A stretch of 64,000 bases of DNA from Hoyosella subflava DQS3-9A1. Lineage in GTDB: Bacteria > Actinomycetota > Actinomycetes > Mycobacteriales > Mycobacteriaceae. The stretch covers positions 3,472,001 through 3,536,000 of the forward strand of contig NC_015564.1 of assembly GCF_000214175.1 (NCBI RefSeq). Reading direction: 5' to 3'. Shown one piece after another: positions 38,195 to 46,383 of the stretch. The stretch's first letter is position 1; each line of letters starts with the position of its first letter. A model generated the notes under the pieces. The model did no database searches and was not told the DNA's origin. It saw only the letters and a list, made by a program, of their open reading frames with translations. Made by a program: the position numbers and the translations under genes.

Positions 38195-39580
38195 CTACAG
38201 AATCGAGCCGGGATTCAGGATCCCCTGCGGATCGAGCGCCTCTTTAATACGTCTGGTCAGAAGCATGACGTCGTCTCCCACTTGATCCGGCAGCCACGCC
38301 TTCTTCAGGCGGCCGACACCGTGCTCACCAGTGATGGTGCCGCCGAGCGCGATCGCCAGATCCATGATCTCACCGAAGGCGAGGTGAGCCCGGTCCGTCA
38401 TGTCGGCATCCGCAGGGTCGTGCACGATCAGCGGATGGGTGTTGCCGTCCCCCGCATGCGCGATCACAGCCACGGTGACATCCCGATTAGCCGCGATCTT
38501 CGCGATCCCGCTGAGCAGCTCCGGAAGCGCTGGGATGGGCACGCCGACATCTTCGAGCAGCAAGGGGCCCTTCCGTTCAACCGCCGGGATCGCGAATCGG
38601 CGCGCCGCAGTGAAAGCCTCGCCTTCATCCTTGTCATCCGTGGTGAAGACTTCAGTGGCGTTGTGCTGGCCGAAGGCTTCGGCGATGAACTCCGCCTCGC
38701 GGGTGCGGTCCGCGCCGGGCGAATCGGACTGCGCAATCAGCATCGCTTGTGCGTGCCGGTCAAGCCCCATTTTCAGCGCATCCTCGACAGCATTGATGGA
38801 GGTCTGGTCCATGAACTCCAGCATCGCTGGCCGCAATACCCGCGTCACCGCCAGAATCGACGCCGTCGCGTCGTCGAGGGAAGAGAAGGACGCAACAACT
38901 GTGCTCGCTGGAGGCTGCGGCGGGATAAGGCGAAGAGTGATCTCCGTGATAATTCCGAGCGTGCCTTCGCTGCCGACGAACAGTTTGGTCAATGACAACC
39001 CCGCAACGTCCTTCAGCCGGGGGCCACCTAAACGTACCGCCGTACCGTCGGCCAGAACGACCTGCAGGCCGAGGACGTAATCGGTCGTGACCCCGTACTT
39101 TACGCAGCAGAGCCCGCCCGCATTCGTGGCGGCATTGCCGCCAATCGAGCAGATCTCGAACGACGACGGATCCGGCGGATACCACAAGCCCTGCTCGGCA
39201 ACAGCACGCTTGACTTCGGCGTTCAGCAGACCGGGTTGCACAACCGCGATGCGAGTAACCGGATCGACGTCGATTCTGCGCATCTGCTCCGTCGTGAGAA
39301 CCACCCCGCCGTCGACAGCCGTCGCGCCCCCGGACAGCCCCGAACCTGCCCCGCGGGGGACGACCGGAATCCGGTGCGCCGACGCCCATCTCATCACCGC
39401 TTGAACGTCCTCGGTGCATGTTGCGCGGATAACGGCACGGGGGCGCCCCGCGCCGGGATCCTTGGCCCAATCACGCCGATACGGCTCGGTGACGTCCGGG
39501 TCCGTCAGGATCGACGCATTGGGGAGCTGCGTCTGCAATTCGGCGAGCAACTCGTCACCCAGGTTGTCCATGCCGGTCAT
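38195..39580 (-). CDS. FAD-linked oxidase, glycolate/D-lactate dehydrogenase type
   Basis: 461 aa from the ATG at 39580, which has GAGAGG just upstream; an ATG at 39592 forming an ATGA overlap with the SDR stop is an alternative. PCMH-type FAD binding is shown by VVPRGAGSGLSGGA, the PDPSSFEICSIGGNAATNAGG stretch, KLFVGSEGTLGIITEITLRL, and the GlcD C-terminal domain with AHAGDGNTHP and GEHGVGRLKKAWL. Likely substrates are 2-hydroxy acids such as glycolate, D-lactate or D-2-hydroxyglutarate, with electrons passed to quinone or cytochrome. It forms a two-gene unit with the SDR gene. Confidence 0.87.
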   Translation of the reverse strand: MTGMDNLGDELLAELQTQLPNASILTDPDVTEPYRRDWAKDPGAGRPRAVIRATCTEDVQAVMRWASAHRIPVVPRGAGSGLSGGATAVDGGVVLTTEQMRRIDVDPVTRIAVVQPGLLNAEVKRAVAEQGLWYPPDPSSFEICSIGGNAATNAGGLCCVKYGVTTDYVLGLQVVLADGTAVRLGGPRLKDVAGLSLTKLFVGSEGTLGIITEITLRLIPPQPPASTVVASFSSLDDATASILAVTRVLRPAMLEFMDQTSINAVEDALKMGLDRHAQAMLIAQSDSPGADRTREAEFIAEAFGQHNATEVFTTDDKDEGEAFTAARRFAIPAVERKGPLLLEDVGVPIPALPELLSGIAKIAANRDVTVAVIAHAGDGNTHPLIVHDPADADMTDRAHLAFGEIMDLAIALGGTITGEHGVGRLKKAWLPDQVGDDVMLLTRRIKEALDPQGILNPGSIL

Positions 39581-39588
39581 GCCGCCTC

Positions 39589-40401
39589 TCATTCTTTGGG
39601 CGAGCCAGAAAGCTTCTTCTGATACCACCGCATCCCGCCGATCCACCGGTCGTGGTCAGCTGACTTCGCGCGGTACATCTCCAGCACTTCGGGGTGCGGC
39701 AAAATCAGGAACGTCCCGGTGCGAATGCCCTCGAGCACCGCGTCGGCTACGTCCGCCGGATCAAGGACGGCACCAGCAGTGGTAACTGCCTTGTAAGCGA
39801 GTTCACCCTCGTCACCACCGAGTTGGGCGTCGTTCAGCAGGTCCGTGTTGACTCCCATCGGACACACGCAGTGAACACCAATGCCGCGATCGCCATACGT
39901 CACCGCCAGCCATTCAGCGAATGCCACCGCGGCGTGCTTACTGACGGAATAGGGCGCCGAACCAAGCTGGGTGAGCAGGCCGGCCGCGGAGGCAATGCTG
40001 ACGAAATGCCCGCCGCCGTTGGCGAGCCACTTCGGGATCAGTATTTTCGCTGCCCTGATGTGCGCCCGCACGTTGACGTCGAGGGAAAGGTCCCAGACTC
40101 CTTCGGACGCGTCGAGGCCACCTGGCCCAATGACGCCCGCGTTTGCGACGAACACGGAGACGGGCCCGAATTCTCTCTCGGCGCGATCACAAAGCTCCCG
40201 GAGGAAGCTTCCGTCCGAAACGTCACCTTCAGCCGCGAAAGCCGAGCCCTTCGGGAGATCGTTCACGACCTCGGACGCGGCCGCTCCGTCCAGATCCGCG
40301 ATGACGACCTTTGCTCCCTCTACGCTCAGAGCCCGAGCGATAGCGGCCCCGATCCCTTTTCCCGCTCCGGTGACAACCGCGACTTCGCCGTCAAAATCCA
40401 T
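39589..40401 (-). CDS. short-chain dehydrogenase/reductase
   Basis: 270 aa classical SDR. The cofactor motif TGAGKGIG is at 11-18, Asp36-Leu37-Asp38 after the second strand favours NAD(H), ANAG is at 86-89, and the catalytic Ser138, Tyr151 and Lys155 are in place (IASAAG; APYSVSKHA). The substrate is unknown. It lies immediately upstream of the FAD oxidase, so an alcohol or hydroxy-acid oxidation pathway is plausible. It is divergent from the EamA exporter. Confidence 0.87.
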   Translation of the reverse strand: MDFDGEVAVVTGAGKGIGAAIARALSVEGAKVVIADLDGAAASEVVNDLPKGSAFAAEGDVSDGSFLRELCDRAEREFGPVSVFVANAGVIGPGGLDASEGVWDLSLDVNVRAHIRAAKILIPKWLANGGGHFVSIASAAGLLTQLGSAPYSVSKHAAVAFAEWLAVTYGDRGIGVHCVCPMGVNTDLLNDAQLGGDEGELAYKAVTTAGAVLDPADVADAVLEGIRTGTFLILPHPEVLEMYRAKSADHDRWIGGMRWYQKKLSGSPKE

Positions 40402-40490
40402 GAGTTCACAGTACGGCGCGCCGTGGGCACGTGCGGCCCTCCAGCACGGCCGGCACTATAAATCCCATTTGCTCGCGCATCGACACCTCA

Positions 40491-41372
40491 GTGAAAGTGG
40501 TGCAGGTGAGCACACCCCCGGTTCCGTCCCAGGACGCAACCCGAAATCGCCTGCTGCCGCCGGCGCTGATGCTGGTCAGCGGCACGTCCATGTACGTCGG
40601 CGCGGCGGCCGGTGTCTTCCTTTTTAGCTACATCGCACCTGCTGGCGTCGCCTGGCTGCGCATCCTCGGTGCGGCGCTGATCTTGCTTGCTGTCGTTCGT
40701 CCCGCCCGTACCGCGTGGCAAGGTCGCGCGTTAGTACTCGCCGCCGCTTTCGGGACTATCACGGCGCTCATGAACATCAGCTTCTACGAGGCGATCGCGC
40801 GGCTGCCATTGGGAACGGCAGTGGCTATCGAGTTCCTGGGTCCGATTCTGGTCGCTGCCTGGGGGTCTCGGTCGCTGCGTGACGTTGTGGCTCTGCTCGT
40901 GGCCGGCGCAGGGATAGTGCTGATCGCGGATGTGCACCTTGCGGGTTCTCCGCTCGGAATTGTGTTCGCGCTGCTCGCGGCACTGTGCTGGGCGGGGTAC
41001 ATCATTCTTGGTAAACGCGTCGCGGGGGCGGGGACCCCGCGTGAGAGCCTGGCCGTCGGCTTCACCGTCGCGGCGGTCCTGACGTCGCCATTCGCGCTGA
41101 CGATTGTGCTGTCGTGGCAGCCGGACACTCCTTTGCTGCCGGTGCTGACGCTGGGCCTTGCCCTCGGTCTCTTCGCGAACGTCATTCCGTACGGGCTGGA
41201 TCAGGTGATTCTCCGGAAAGCCGGACAGGCCTATTTTGCGGTTCTGCTCGCGTTGCTGCCGGTGTCCTCTGCGGTCATCGGCTGGCTGATTCTCGATCAA
41301 TCTCTCGCTCCCGCGGAAATCGTCGGCATCACCGCCGTCGCCCTGGCTGTGGCGCTTCGCCGGCCAGGCTAA
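40491..41372 (+). CDS. EamA/RhtA-type amino-acid or metabolite exporter
   Basis: 293 aa if the GTG at 40491 is used; further GTGs at 40497, 40500 and 40506 are equally possible, and the frame is open from 40431. Ten membrane segments form two EamA repeats: MYVGAAAGVFLFSYIAPAGVAWLR...EFLGPILVAAW and LGIVFALLAALCWAGYIIL...FAVLLALLPVSSAVIGWLIL. The pattern is that of RhtA-like threonine/homoserine exporters. A TATAAA (40457-40462) could be its -10. Ends just before a large inverted repeat. Confidence 0.82.
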   Translation: MKVVQVSTPPVPSQDATRNRLLPPALMLVSGTSMYVGAAAGVFLFSYIAPAGVAWLRILGAALILLAVVRPARTAWQGRALVLAAAFGTITALMNISFYEAIARLPLGTAVAIEFLGPILVAAWGSRSLRDVVALLVAGAGIVLIADVHLAGSPLGIVFALLAALCWAGYIILGKRVAGAGTPRESLAVGFTVAAVLTSPFALTIVLSWQPDTPLLPVLTLGLALGLFANVIPYGLDQVILRKAGQAYFAVLLALLPVSSAVIGWLILDQSLAPAEIVGITAVALAVALRRPG

Positions 41373-41380
41373 CCCGTCCC

Positions 41381-41450
41381 AAATCCATCTGCGCAGGTCA
41401 ACAAAACTGGCGAAAAACCAGGGGTTTCGTTGACATGTGCAGATGGATTT
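41381..41450. repeat. 70-bp nested inverted repeat upstream of glutaryl-CoA dehydrogenase
   Basis: Two 22-base arms (41381-41402 and 41429-41450) are reverse complements at 20 of 22 positions; the outer 12 (AAATCCATCTGC and GCAGATGGATTT) match perfectly. Inside, CTGG (41407-41410) can pair with CCAG (41418-41421). The structure begins 9 bases after the EamA stop and ends 27 bases before the next start. The right arm contains a consensus -35, TTGACA (41430-41435). It may be a terminator for eamA, an operator for gcdH, or both. Confidence 0.7.
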
Positions 41451-41476
41451 CGGGGGGAACGGTGTAGATATAGAGC

Positions 41477-42640
41477 ATGACGTCGCTCAATGAACTGTTC
41501 GCCCTCGACCCACTGCTCAACGAGGAAGAAAGAGACATCCGAGCCACGGCGCGCGAGTTCGCGAACCGGCATCTCCGCCCCCACGTCGCTGAGTGGTATG
41601 AGGCGGGCACCCTTCCCGCGCGAGAGGTGGCGAAAGAGTTCGGGAAGCTCGGCATGCTCGGGATGCACCTGCACGGTTACGGGTGCGCGGGTGTATCTGC
41701 GACCGCGTACGGCCTGGTCTGCCACGAAATTGAGGCTGCTGACGCGGGCCTGCGCAGCCTCATGTCGGTGCAGGGTTCGCTCGCGATGTACGCGATCTAC
41801 GCCTACGGCTCTGAAGATCAGAAGCAACAATGGCTCCCAGACATGGCGCGCGGCGAGAAGCTCGGCTGCTTCGGGCTCACCGAACCGGACTTCGGGTCAA
41901 ACCCTGGCGGCATGCGCACCCGTGCGCGCAGGGATGGCGACGATTGGCTCCTCAACGGGTCGAAGATGTGGATCACGAATGGCACGCTCGCCGACGTCGC
42001 GGTCGTGTGGGCACGCACGGAAGACGGCATACGTGGATTTCTCGTCCCTACCGATACGAGGGGCTTTGAAGCTCACGAGATGAAGCACAAACTGTCGTTG
42101 CGCGCCTCTGTCACGGCGGAACTTTCGTTCGACGATGTGCGACTGCCCCACGATGCTGTCCTACCCGAATCGAAGGGCCTGAAGTCACCTCTCGGGTGTC
42201 TCTCCGAGGCGCGGTTCGGGATTGTTTTCGGTTCGATGGGGTCCGCACGAGACTGCCTGGAGACGGCGATCGGTTACGCGAAGTCACGCGAAGTATTCGA
42301 CAAGCCGCTGGCCGCGTATCAGCTGACCCAGGCGAAGCTCGCTGACGGTGCGCTCGAATATGGGAAAGGAATGCTGCTCGCCCTGCATCTGGGCCGGCTG
42401 AAGGACGCCGGGCAGATCACCTCTGAACAGGTCAGCATCGGGAAGCTGAACAACGTACGCGAGGCCCTGGAGATCGCGCGTACCTGCCGGACGATCTTGG
42501 GCGCCAATGGCATCACGCTGGAGTATCCGGTGATGCGTCACGCCTCCAACCTCGAGACTGTCCTCACGTACGAGGGGACGTCCGAGATTCACCAGCTCGT
42601 CGTCGGCCAAGCCCTGACGGGCGAGAATGCCTTCCGCTGA
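41477..42640 (+). CDS. glutaryl-CoA dehydrogenase-like acyl-CoA dehydrogenase
   Basis: 387 aa. FAD acyl-CoA dehydrogenase with CFGLTEPDFGSNPGGMRTRA, WITNGTLADVAVVWART and the C-terminal LETVLTYEGTSEIHQLVVGQALTG, in which the Glu of TYEGTSEIH is the catalytic base. The overall pattern (SLMSVQGSLAMYAI, LSEARFGIVFGSMGSARDCLE) is that of glutaryl-CoA dehydrogenase, which converts glutaryl-CoA to crotonyl-CoA in lysine or tryptophan breakdown. No other gene of that pathway is adjacent. TAGATA (41465-41470) just upstream suggests a very short or absent 5' leader. Confidence 0.87.
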   Translation: MTSLNELFALDPLLNEEERDIRATAREFANRHLRPHVAEWYEAGTLPAREVAKEFGKLGMLGMHLHGYGCAGVSATAYGLVCHEIEAADAGLRSLMSVQGSLAMYAIYAYGSEDQKQQWLPDMARGEKLGCFGLTEPDFGSNPGGMRTRARRDGDDWLLNGSKMWITNGTLADVAVVWARTEDGIRGFLVPTDTRGFEAHEMKHKLSLRASVTAELSFDDVRLPHDAVLPESKGLKSPLGCLSEARFGIVFGSMGSARDCLETAIGYAKSREVFDKPLAAYQLTQAKLADGALEYGKGMLLALHLGRLKDAGQITSEQVSIGKLNNVREALEIARTCRTILGANGITLEYPVMRHASNLETVLTYEGTSEIHQLVVGQALTGENAFR

Positions 42641-42668
42641 TTCAGCACGTGCGAAGTGGCCTGCATGA

Positions 42669-42698
42669 CTGACACTTAGATACCCTAGGGGGTATAGT
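42669..42698 (+). promoter_or_regulatory. tauE promoter with CsoR/CstR-like operator
   Basis: CTGACA (42669-42674) and TATAGT (42693-42698), 18 bases apart, form a good promoter. The operator ATACCCTAGGGGGTAT (42680-42695) fills the spacer and runs into the -10. Its ATACCC/GGGTAT arms resemble sites of CsoR-family repressors, including the persulfide sensor CstR. A near-identical element precedes the persulfide dioxygenase gene (44952-44967). Confidence 0.7.
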
Positions 42699-42737
42699 TC
42701 TCGGTATTGCCTTCGCCCATCGCGACCAAGGAGCACC

Positions 42738-43544
42738 ATGGCAACGGCCGCCGCCATCACCATCATCGGACTGGTTATCGGCGTGCTCCTCGGCCTCCTC
42801 GGAGGCGGGGGCGCGATACTCGCCGTCCCCGCACTCGTGTACATCCTCGGGCTGCCCGTTACCCAGGCAATTCCCATGTCGCTCATTGTGGTGGCAGCCG
42901 CAGCAACGACAGGCGCGTATCCGCGCCTGCGCAAGAAACTCATTAACTGGCGTCTTGCGGCGATCTTCGCTGCTGCAGGTATGCCAGCGGCAGCGCTAGG
43001 CACCATCGTCGGCCGAGCAGTGCCCCAGGACATGCTGCTAGCAGGGTTTGCCATCGTCATGATCGCGGCGGGTATCCGCATGCTCCGCAAACCCGATCAT
43101 GTTGGGACGGCATGCACAGTAGTCGACCCTGGCACCGGTGTCGCGAAGGTCAATTGGCGCCGATGCTCGAGCCGATCGATCCCCGCAGGTATCGGTGTGG
43201 GCTTCGTGACCGGCATGTTCGGTGTGGGCGGCGGATTCCTCGTCATCCCCGCATTGGTTCTTCTGCTGGGGATTACCATGCCCGTTGCGGTGGGGACGTC
43301 GCTGGTTGTCATCGCGGCGAACTCCGTAGCCGGTCTGCTCGGGTATATCGGCAGCGTCTCACTGGACCTGAAGATCACCGCGCTCTTCACGGCAGCCGCC
43401 ATCGTTGGCTCACTTGTGGCCGGCCGCTTCAGCACCAAAATCAGCGGCCAGAGTCTTCAGCGCTGGTTCGCCTACCTCGTCTTCCTCGTCGCCTTCGGTA
43501 TCAGCGCGGAACTGATTGTCCGCACCATCCTCGAAGCCACATAA
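42738..43544 (+). CDS. TauE/SafE sulfite/sulfur-compound exporter
   Basis: 268 aa from an ATG with AAGGAG upstream. About eight membrane spans form two repeats. LGLLGGGGAILAVPALVYILGLPVTQAIPMSLI and GFVTGMFGVGGGFLVIPALVLLLGITMPVAVGTSLVVI carry the duplicated glycine-rich family motifs (split here only by my quoting). TauE/SafE proteins export sulfite or related sulfur anions. The CsoR/CstR-like operator and the convergent persulfide dioxygenase-rhodanese place it in sulfane-sulfur detoxification. Its stop abuts the stop of that gene. Confidence 0.9.
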   Translation: MATAAAITIIGLVIGVLLGLLGGGGAILAVPALVYILGLPVTQAIPMSLIVVAAAATTGAYPRLRKKLINWRLAAIFAAAGMPAAALGTIVGRAVPQDMLLAGFAIVMIAAGIRMLRKPDHVGTACTVVDPGTGVAKVNWRRCSSRSIPAGIGVGFVTGMFGVGGGFLVIPALVLLLGITMPVAVGTSLVVIAANSVAGLLGYIGSVSLDLKITALFTAAAIVGSLVAGRFSTKISGQSLQRWFAYLVFLVAFGISAELIVRTILEAT

Positions 43545-44912
43545 TCAGGATTCCTCTATGAGTCCGTGCTGCCCAGCCTCGTCGAAGTCATCATCGATCA
43601 GAACGATCTCGCGCCCATCGCGATCAAGAATCGACGCAGTGATCGATGCGCGATATCCCGATTCACAATGCACCCAGATCTCCCCATCGGGCACTTCATC
43701 GCGCCGCGACAGCACCTCGTGAATCGGGATGTTGAGCGCACCAGGGATAGCCGAAGCATTGTGCTCATCCTTGCGTCGCGCATCGAGCACGACAAGCTCA
43801 CGAGCATCCTTCTCGCGAGCGAGGTCAGCGAAGCTCGCGACACGATAGGACCGCACATCGCTAGCCGCGAGCGCGAGGTCCGCGAGATGCTCGTGACTGC
43901 TCACAGCAGCGCCGGTCACGTTGTCGATCCCGATACGCGCAAGGTCGCGGCGCGCGTCGAGCACCTGTTCTGTCGTACCGCCGATAAGCGTGATCGGCGC
44001 CCCCCACTGGTACAGCCAGCCCAGATAGGTGACAAACGATGTCGACAGTTCGAATCCCATCGTGCCCGCGAGATGCCCCGCCGCGAACGCACGACGCTGA
44101 CGCAGGTCAACAACCCACTCACCGTCATCGATCCGCTGCCGTAACGCAGCTGCGTCGACCGGTTCGGGAGCGCGCAGGTCTATAGGCTCTGGCCCCTGGC
44201 TGTTGATGACCCCCATGTGCGCGTAGTAGGCAGGATAGTCACTGAGGCCCGCCATGAGGTCGTCGACGTAGGTTTGCTCGTCATGCGTCAGGGCGGGATT
44301 CGCTTGCCGTTCCTCGCCGATAGTGGAGGATTCGTTGCCTGATGATTGCGTCGCCGAACAGAAGCTGCCGAAACCGTGAGTTGGATAGACCTCGACGTTC
44401 GGCGGAAGCTCCTCGGCAAGCTTGCGTACCGAGTGGAACTGCTTGTGCGAGAGATCCGTAGTGTGCTCTGGCCCGAGGAGATCCGTACGCCCCGTCGTGC
44501 CATACAGCAGGGAGCCACCTGTGAAGACGGCCTTCGGTTCGCCTGCCTCATCGAGCAGGACGTAGCTGAGGTGGTGGTGGGTATGCCCAGGCGTATGCAT
44601 CGCCTGGAACCGCATTGCTCCCACCTTCAGCACTTCCCCGTCGGAGATTGCCCGGTGCCGGAAATCGACGTCGTCCATCTCCGAGAGAACATACTGAGCA
44701 CCGGTGACCCGGGACAGTTCGAGACCACCGGTGACGTAGTCGTTGTGGATATGCGTTTCGAAAACGTGCGTGATCGTGACACCGCGCTCGCCTGCCGCGC
44801 CCAGCGCGCGATCTACGTCACGCTGAGGATCGATCACAGCCGCAACCGCGCCGTCATCGACCAGGTAGGAACGATCTCCCAGACTCGAGGTTTCGATGGT
44901 TGAGATGTGCAT
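43545..44912 (-). CDS. persulfide dioxygenase-rhodanese fusion (CstB-like)
   Basis: 455 aa from the ATG at 44912, with CAGGAGG upstream. The N-terminal ETHE1-like metallo-beta-lactamase domain has His54-x-His56-x-Asp58 (ETHIHNDYVTGG), MHTPGHTHHH with His110, and GGSLLYGTTGRTDL. Two rhodanese domains follow: the first (about 255-345) lacks a catalytic Cys (GGTTEQVLD), the second has Cys416 in VHCESGYRAS. Such fusions oxidise low-molecular-weight persulfides to sulfite and transfer sulfane sulfur, as in CstB. With the TauE exporter it forms a persulfide-clearing pair. There is no cstR gene in the window. Confidence 0.9.
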   Translation of the reverse strand: MHISTIETSSLGDRSYLVDDGAVAAVIDPQRDVDRALGAAGERGVTITHVFETHIHNDYVTGGLELSRVTGAQYVLSEMDDVDFRHRAISDGEVLKVGAMRFQAMHTPGHTHHHLSYVLLDEAGEPKAVFTGGSLLYGTTGRTDLLGPEHTTDLSHKQFHSVRKLAEELPPNVEVYPTHGFGSFCSATQSSGNESSTIGEERQANPALTHDEQTYVDDLMAGLSDYPAYYAHMGVINSQGPEPIDLRAPEPVDAAALRQRIDDGEWVVDLRQRRAFAAGHLAGTMGFELSTSFVTYLGWLYQWGAPITLIGGTTEQVLDARRDLARIGIDNVTGAAVSSHEHLADLALAASDVRSYRVASFADLAREKDARELVVLDARRKDEHNASAIPGALNIPIHEVLSRRDEVPDGEIWVHCESGYRASITASILDRDGREIVLIDDDFDEAGQHGLIEES

Positions 44913-44948
44913 CTTCGGCCTCCTGCTGTGGACTTCAGCTCCCTCGAT

Positions 44949-44967
44949 ACTATACACCCGGGGGTAT
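44949..44967 (-). promoter_or_regulatory. persulfide dioxygenase promoter with CsoR/CstR-like operator
   Basis: On the minus strand TATAGT (44954-44949) is the -10, the same hexamer as at tauE. The operator ATACACCCGGGGGTAT (44952-44967, plus strand) overlaps it and shares its ATAC outer end and GGGGGTAT half with the tauE site at 42680-42695. The two genes therefore look like one regulon under an unlinked CsoR-family repressor. Confidence 0.68.
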
Positions 44968-45099
44968 TAAAAGCTCACACGGGAACTCGCTGATTACCCC
45001 CACGTCGTACCCACCTTCGGGTTCGTTTACACGCCGCAGAGCGCCGCTGCTATCCCCGTCTATCCTGTCGATTGTGAGTCCAACACCTCCGCAGGCGCC

Positions 45100-45654
45100 A
45101 TGAGCGCAAGCCCCGATCAGGAGCGGTGGAATCGGCGGCATTCTCTGCAGGCACCCTCCTTTAGAGTTTCACCCCTCGTCAGCCAGTTGCGCGCCATCAA
45201 CCCACCTGACGGACCGGTGCTCGAAATCGCCTGTGGCACTTCCGGCTCCGCACTCGAGTTCGCTCGCGAGGGGCGCCGAGTTGTCGCTGTCGATGTTTCT
45301 GACGTTGCACTCAATCACCTTGCGGCTGAAGCTGCGCGGCTCGGAGTCACTGACTTTATAGAATTCGTGGAAGCGGACGCCGCCGCCCACTCCTTCACGC
45401 CTCGGCACTTCGCGATAGTCCTCGCGACGTTCTTCTGGGACGCCGCCGCATTTGAGCACGCGTGCAACGCTGTCGCCCCGGACGGCGCGCTCGGCTGGCA
45501 AGCGCTAGCTTCTCCCGTGGCGGGATCACGGTGGAGAGTTCCGCATGGCCACCTCAGCGCCGCCCTGCCGGGCGATTTTGGCGCGGTGAGCGAGTTCGAA
45601 GGCGGCGCCGGACCCCATGCCTGGACGTGCCTCCTCGCCCGGAGGTTCGGATGA
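45100..45654 (+). CDS. class I SAM-dependent methyltransferase
   Basis: 184 aa, short. Motif I is present as VLEIACGTSGSALEFAREG with the acidic end of strand 2 in VVAVDVSDVALNHL; the motif II region reads FAIVLATFFWDAAAFEHA. It resembles the small methyltransferases of the TehB/UbiE type. Substrate unknown. A TATCCT about 35 bases upstream may be its -10. It is divergent from the persulfide dioxygenase gene and upstream of the SoxR-box promoter of doxX. Confidence 0.75.
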   Translation: MSASPDQERWNRRHSLQAPSFRVSPLVSQLRAINPPDGPVLEIACGTSGSALEFAREGRRVVAVDVSDVALNHLAAEAARLGVTDFIEFVEADAAAHSFTPRHFAIVLATFFWDAAAFEHACNAVAPDGALGWQALASPVAGSRWRVPHGHLSAALPGDFGAVSEFEGGAGPHAWTCLLARRFG

Positions 45655-45680
45655 CGAGGTGTGACAACCGACACACCTCA

Positions 45681-45711
45681 TTGACCTCAAGTTAGCTTGA
45701 AGTTTTACGTT
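45681..45711 (+). promoter_or_regulatory. SoxR box in the doxX promoter
   Basis: TTGACC (45681-45686) and TACGTT (45706-45711) are separated by 19 bases, the over-long spacing typical of MerR-family promoters. The spacer carries TCAAG-TTAG-CTTGA (45687-45700), matching the CCTCAAGTTAACTTGAGG-type SoxR box in most positions. SoxR is encoded just downstream at 46384. Confidence 0.82.
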
Positions 45712-45817
45712 TGATCTCGTCGGAAGGAACAGACGACAGCTTCTTTCATCGACACGTCGATGTGCGGCCGCATCAATCGACCCACGTGCTACCGAGCCTC
45801 ACACACAAGGAGCAGTC

Positions 45818-46240
45818 ATGAGTCAAAGCACGCTGGTACGAGAACCCGCAACCACACCTCATCCCCTTCGGACTACCGGACGCTGGGCCCTCAGCATTCT
45901 CTTCGGCGCCCTTTTCGCGTACTCGGGGGCGGTGAAGTTGGCCGGTGATCCAGAACAAGTCGAAGGGTTCGAAGAACTCGGATGGGGCCAATGGTTCCGC
46001 TACTTCATTGGTGCCGCCGAGGTCGCGGGTGGAATCGGCCTCCTAATTCCGGCACTTGCCGCACTCGCGGCGGCGGGCCTGGCAGTCATCATGGCAGGTG
46101 CCACTTTCGTCCATCTCCTCGACGAACACCCGGCTTACTTCGCGCTGATACCGGCGGTGCTGGGTGTGGTCCTCGTACTGATGGTTCGCGCGAATTGGCA
46201 CCGCACCCCAAGTGCTATTCGCGGGGCATTCAGACGCTGA
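45818..46240 (+). CDS. DoxX family membrane protein, SoxR-controlled
   Basis: 140 aa with AAGGAG before the ATG. Four membrane segments (about 23-41, 60-78, 82-103 and 108-125) match DoxX: LSILFGALFAYSGAVKLAG, then YFIGAAEVAGGIGLLIPAL and AVIMAGATFVHLL. In mycobacteria a DoxX protein works with SodA and SseA against oxidative and thiol stress. The promoter has a clear SoxR box, so this gene is likely induced by redox-active compounds or by changed redox state. Confidence 0.83.
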   Translation: MSQSTLVREPATTPHPLRTTGRWALSILFGALFAYSGAVKLAGDPEQVEGFEELGWGQWFRYFIGAAEVAGGIGLLIPALAALAAAGLAVIMAGATFVHLLDEHPAYFALIPAVLGVVLVLMVRANWHRTPSAIRGAFRR

Positions 46241-46344
46241 CCTGCCGCATACAGAGTTGGGGAGTTTCGCCTCTGCTACCAGGCGCGGAACTCCCCGATC
46301 CACGCCCAACGCTTGTCTCAGTTCCCGCAACGTCTGTGCAGCAA

Positions 46345-46362
46345 CTTCAAGTTCACTCGAAG
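46345..46362 (+). promoter_or_regulatory. second SoxR-box-like site before soxR
   Basis: CTTCAAGTTCACTCGAAG (46345-46362) matches the doxX SoxR box (TCAAG and CTYGA arms with a 4-base centre). TATTCT (46371-46376) is a possible -10 and the ATG at 46384 would be near-leaderless. The distance from the box centre to that -10 is about 5 bases longer than at doxX, so it may serve repression or weak autoregulation. Confidence 0.6.
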
Positions 46363-46383
46363 TCAGCGGTTATTCTGGATCGT

